Under the pieces are notes generated by a model, which had not been told where the DNA came from, searched no databases, and saw only the letters and a list, made by a program, of their open reading frames with translations. From assembly GCA_965229715.1 (NCBI GenBank), contig CBDDJL010000002.1, positions 124,001 through 188,000 on the forward strand: 64,000 nt of DNA, in the 5' to 3' direction. How positions within the stretch are numbered: position 1 is the first letter of the stretch; every line of letters begins with the position of its first letter. The position numbers were made by a program, and so were the translations under genes. The stretch is from JAVJST01 sp965229715 (GTDB lineage: Bacteria; Pseudomonadota; Alphaproteobacteria; Rhodospirillales; Casp-alpha2). Below, in pieces: positions 61,253 through 64,000 of the stretch.

Positions 61253-62499
61253 TGGGCGGCGGCTGCACGTCCGAGAGCTTCCAGCTTCACGACGAAACGA
61301 CGCTCGGCCATTTCCTCGCCGAGCTCGACCACGTCGGTGAAGCGCCGATGGACAACGCCTGGCAAGCCGACCTGTTGCAGCAGGTCGAAAGCGGCAAGGC
61401 GTTTATGGAGCAGGCGTCGGAAGATGAACAACGCCAGATTCGCCGACTGTTCGACGACTGGGTCCGCACCGAGGAACTGAAGGCCTGGTATGGCGAGCCG
61501 GAAAACAACTCGTTGTTCCAAGGAACTTCGGTCAGTTCGCTGACAATTCCTGCCGAGTTTTCGGAGCCGCTGACACTCAACAGTATCGTCGATCTCGAAG
61601 ATATGCTGGCGGAGCGATACATCGAACTTCACGACCAGCACGAAGCGTCGGTCAAAGGCGCAATCGTCGAGGACACCTCCAAGTGGCGTTCCGAGGGCCT
61701 TTACTACGGCGTCGTGATCGCCTCCAAAATGATCTCCCAAGCGTTCGGACTCGCCGTCAACGCTGCCGACGTGGTGTTCGAGGTGGACGGCTACATGGTC
61801 GACCCGCACGAGATCACAACCTATCCGGCCGATATCCGAAGGAAGTACTTCGAGATGTGTCGGGAGCAAATTACCTGCTTTTCCGATATTGCGAACCTGA
61901 CGCAGACCGAGCTCGAGACCAGCCTGGTTTTGGCCGACATCAGCAAGCCGCGGATCGACGACTACCACGAACAGATTCTGTTGGCGCCGATCCGCTGCAA
62001 CGAGATCTGCTCGCTGATATCGCGGCATGTCTGCGAGATGATCGAATACAAGACCGGCGGCCGCATTCGCTTGCGCAGCCTCTCGGTTACCATCTACGAC
62101 ACCGACACACCCTATACCTACCACCAGATTGTCGGCTACTACGGCCAAGAGCTGGCGCCGACATTGCCCGGCCTGATCGTCCTCGGCACCAGCGGCACGA
62201 TCGACGCGTTTCGTTGGCTCTACGCCTACCGGGTCAGCCTGATCAGCCAGAAGATGATGAAGAGCTCCCTCTATTCCGAGGTTGCGCGACGGTTCGTGCC
62301 GTTCGTGTACTTTGGCGTCCTGGTCGAGCGCGACGCTGAGATTCTGCTCGACATGGATCGCCTCAGTGATCTCCGTTACCGTGGCAACCTCTCGCCGTTC
62401 GTCGAGTATACGGCGCTGATCGGGAAACTCCGCAACTACCTCGAAGCGACGTCGGACAACCCGTTCGATGAGGAACTCGGCCGGCTTCGCGCCGAGTAG
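61252..62499 (+). CDS. Protein of unknown family coupled to the B12 radical SAM enzyme
   Basis: 415 residues; no family recognised. No signal peptide, transmembrane helix or classical cofactor motif. The N-terminal third is acidic and helical (ELDHVGEAPMDNAWQADLLQ). A central region has motifs such as ISRHVCEMIEYKTGGRIRLR and LSVTIYDTDTPYTYHQIVGY; the rest is mixed helix/strand with LPGLIVLGTSGTIDAFRWLY. Cysteines occur singly (CTS, MCREQITCF, RCNEICS, HVCEM) and could bind metal. Start overlaps the previous stop in TAATG. Position in the operon, before pseB, makes it part of the modification pathway. Confidence 0.7.
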   Translation: MGGGCTSESFQLHDETTLGHFLAELDHVGEAPMDNAWQADLLQQVESGKAFMEQASEDEQRQIRRLFDDWVRTEELKAWYGEPENNSLFQGTSVSSLTIPAEFSEPLTLNSIVDLEDMLAERYIELHDQHEASVKGAIVEDTSKWRSEGLYYGVVIASKMISQAFGLAVNAADVVFEVDGYMVDPHEITTYPADIRRKYFEMCREQITCFSDIANLTQTELETSLVLADISKPRIDDYHEQILLAPIRCNEICSLISRHVCEMIEYKTGGRIRLRSLSVTIYDTDTPYTYHQIVGYYGQELAPTLPGLIVLGTSGTIDAFRWLYAYRVSLISQKMMKSSLYSEVARRFVPFVYFGVLVERDAEILLDMDRLSDLRYRGNLSPFVEYTALIGKLRNYLEATSDNPFDEELGRLRAE

Positions 62500-62517
62500 C
62501 CGCCGCTCGATCTTTCG

Positions 62518-63552
62518 ATGAAAGACACTGGTTTGATGCAACGCAGTTTTGCGACTGATCTGTCGTTCCTCGACGGCGCCCGGATTCTGATCACCGGCGG
62601 GACCGGCTCGCTCGGACAGCACTTGACCCGGCGGTTGTTGGCCGAAGCGAATGTTGCGCGGCTGATCGTCTTCTCACGCGACGAACAGAAACACTTCGAA
62701 ATGGAGCAAGCATTCCGCCACATCGATAAGAACGGGGTGTTGCGCTACTTCATTGGTGACGTCCGTGACCAGAACCGGCTCGAGATGGCGCTTCGCGATG
62801 TCGACTATGTCATCCATGCGGCAGCGATGAAGCACGTCACCATCGCAGAGTACAATCCGTTCGAATGCGTTCACACAAATGTGCTGGGCGCCGAGAACGT
62901 GGTCCGCGCAGCCATCAAGAACGGTGTTCAGAAGACGATTGCGCTCTCCACCGACAAGGCCGCCAACCCGGTCAACCTCTACGGCGCCAGCAAACTGGCG
63001 GCGGACAAGATTTTCATCGCAGCGAACAATGTCGGCGCCGCCAGCGGTTCGACTTTCGGCGTCGTCCGTTACGGAAACGTCATCGGTTCGACCGGCAGCG
63101 TCGTGCCGTTGTTCGAACGCCTGATTCGCGAAGGGACCGAGTTCCTGCCGATCACCGACGAAAGCATGACACGGTTCTGGATCACGCTGGACCAGGGCGT
63201 CAACTTCATTCTCTCGTCGCTCGAAATCATGACCGGCGGCGAGGTGTTCGTGCCGAAGATTCCCAGCATGCGAATCCCGGACCTGGCCGAGGCAATCGGC
63301 CCGGGCCTGGAACAGCGGATCGTCGGTATACGGCCTGGTGAAAAGCTGCACGAGGTCATGATCCCGCGCGACGAAGCGCTTCACACCATCGAGCTCGATG
63401 ACCGTTACATCATCGAGCCAGCAATGGCGTTCTGGTCGCGCGACCCCTACGAGAAGTCCGGTGCCACGCCCGTTGAGGATCGCTTCGAGTATTCGAGTGA
63501 GAGCAATGACGAGTGGCTCGGCGTCGATGGTCTACGCGAGTACCTGCAGTAA
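62518..63552 (+). CDS. pseB: UDP-N-acetylglucosamine 4,6-dehydratase (inverting), PseB type
   Basis: 344 residues of the extended SDR dehydratase family. ILITGGTGSLGQHLTRRLL is the NAD motif; VIHAAAMKHVTIAEYNPFEC carries the Asp/Lys/His of inverting 4,6-dehydratases; NLYGASKLAADKIFIAANNV holds the Y-x-x-x-K pair; GVVRYGNVIGSTGSVVPLFE and DESMTRFWITLDQGV are also family-typical. It starts pseudaminic-acid synthesis. ATG 62518 is used; ATG 62536 is possible. Nineteen bp after the unknown gene. Confidence 0.92.
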   Translation: MKDTGLMQRSFATDLSFLDGARILITGGTGSLGQHLTRRLLAEANVARLIVFSRDEQKHFEMEQAFRHIDKNGVLRYFIGDVRDQNRLEMALRDVDYVIHAAAMKHVTIAEYNPFECVHTNVLGAENVVRAAIKNGVQKTIALSTDKAANPVNLYGASKLAADKIFIAANNVGAASGSTFGVVRYGNVIGSTGSVVPLFERLIREGTEFLPITDESMTRFWITLDQGVNFILSSLEIMTGGEVFVPKIPSMRIPDLAEAIGPGLEQRIVGIRPGEKLHEVMIPRDEALHTIELDDRYIIEPAMAFWSRDPYEKSGATPVEDRFEYSSESNDEWLGVDGLREYLQ

Positions 63553-63556
63553 TCCC

Positions 63557-64000
63557 ATGACCGTTGCGGTCATCGTTCAAGCCCGCGCGACGTCGTCGCG
63601 CTTGCCCGGCAAGATCCTCATGGAACTCGGCGGTGAAACGCCGCTGTTCTATGTCTTGAAGCGCTGCTCTCTAATCCCTGAGGCGGATGTCGTGTGCTGC
63701 GCGGTTCCGGATAACGCGGACCAAGACGGCGTCGTCGCCGAGGCAGAGCGGAGCGGCGCTGTGGTGTTCCGAGGATCCGAGACGGACGTTCTTGATCGCT
63801 ATTACCAAGCCGCCAGATACGTCGGCGCCGATACCGTCGTCCGTATCACCAGTGATTGTCCGCTTGTCGACCCGCAGGTCTGCAGCGAGACCATTCAGTT
63901 GTTCATCAGAGAGCAGGCAGACTTCGCCAGCAATAATCTCGTTGCGACCTTCCCGCACGGGATCGAATGCGAAGTGTTCTCCCTTGAAGCGCTCGAGACC
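63557..64000 (+). CDS. Cytidylyltransferase-domain protein (SpsF/PseF type), 3'-truncated
   Basis: 148 codons to the window edge, in frame and without a stop. N-terminal VAVIVQARATSSRLPGKILM is the nucleotide-binding motif of CMP-sugar synthetases; VVCCAVPDNADQDGV, GSETDVLDRYYQAARY and VVRITSDCPLVDPQV fit the SpsF/PseF (cytidylyltransferase, PF02348) family. It would activate or otherwise transfer the nonulosonate. It starts 4 bp after pseB. The rest of the operon lies beyond the window. Confidence 0.88.
   Translation, partial: MTVAVIVQARATSSRLPGKILMELGGETPLFYVLKRCSLIPEADVVCCAVPDNADQDGVVAEAERSGAVVFRGSETDVLDRYYQAARYVGADTVVRITSDCPLVDPQVCSETIQLFIREQADFASNNLVATFPHGIECEVFSLEALET

Noticed and set aside
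61249..62622. 457-codon minus-strand frame opposite the unknown gene at 61252
   Set aside because: The plus-strand gene is translationally coupled to its upstream neighbour and has normal codon use, so the antisense frame is the shadow.

Overview
The window is GC-rich, densely coded DNA that looks like an alphaproteobacterial chromosome, most plausibly a Rhodospirillales-like lineage. The pointers are hemC-hemD-mitofilin-like-hemY divergent from tsaD-gpsA-YciI-EVE, a small DUF1674/SDHAF4 gene beside rsmB and a heparinase-like gene, three proteins of the PAS_5 type, and frequent GTG/TTG starts. The lineage is inferred from gene content and style only; no database search was possible.

Layout. 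1-16.5 kb is mixed chromosomal backbone: a sensor kinase fragment, ThpR, an aldo/keto reductase, a FIST protein, a BI-1 protein, a D-2-hydroxyacid dehydrogenase, cold-shock and MATE genes, two PAS_5-type genes, an XRE regulator, GFA, GST and SDR genes, and a CmcJ-type oxidoreductase. 16.5-27.05 kb is a genomic island inserted in the 3' end of a tRNA-Thr(CGT) gene. It is bounded by a 48-bp direct repeat and carries a tyrosine integrase and an AlpA/excisionase-like protein. Its cargo is creatininase, creatinase, a four-component polyamine-type ABC transporter, a LysR regulator and a GlxA-type regulator. Together these form a self-contained module for taking up creatinine or creatine and converting it to sarcosine and urea. 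27.3-45.9 kb is backbone: haem synthesis, tsaD, gpsA, acsA, a GntR/PLP-enzyme pair, rsmB, heparinase and an acetyltransferase. 46-64 kb concerns the cell surface: an outer-membrane barrel, a PagL-like lipid A deacylase, GDP-fucose synthase, two large membrane glycosyltransferase-like proteins, a deacetylase, a formyltransferase-like protein and radical SAM enzymes. From 57.2 kb a nonulosonic-acid (pseudaminic-type) operon begins.

How the parts work together. The nonulosonate operon is preceded by a winged-helix/Rossmann regulator and an RfaH-type NusG paralogue whose genes overlap by 4 bp. An exact 13-nt match to the enterobacterial ops element lies between rfaH and pseC, so a cis-encoded antitermination switch is the obvious reading. 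Between pseC and pseB sit a methyltransferase, a B12-binding radical SAM protein and a 415-residue protein of unknown family; this is the best candidate here for an undescribed sugar-modification pathway.

Noncoding structure is abundant. There is a two-copy ~126-bp hairpin element whose stems differ by compensatory changes, several other large inverted repeats, a Shine-Dalgarno-sequestering leader hairpin, a 4x13-bp tandem repeat that repeats a ribosome-binding site, and an iteron-like CTATAG array in the island.
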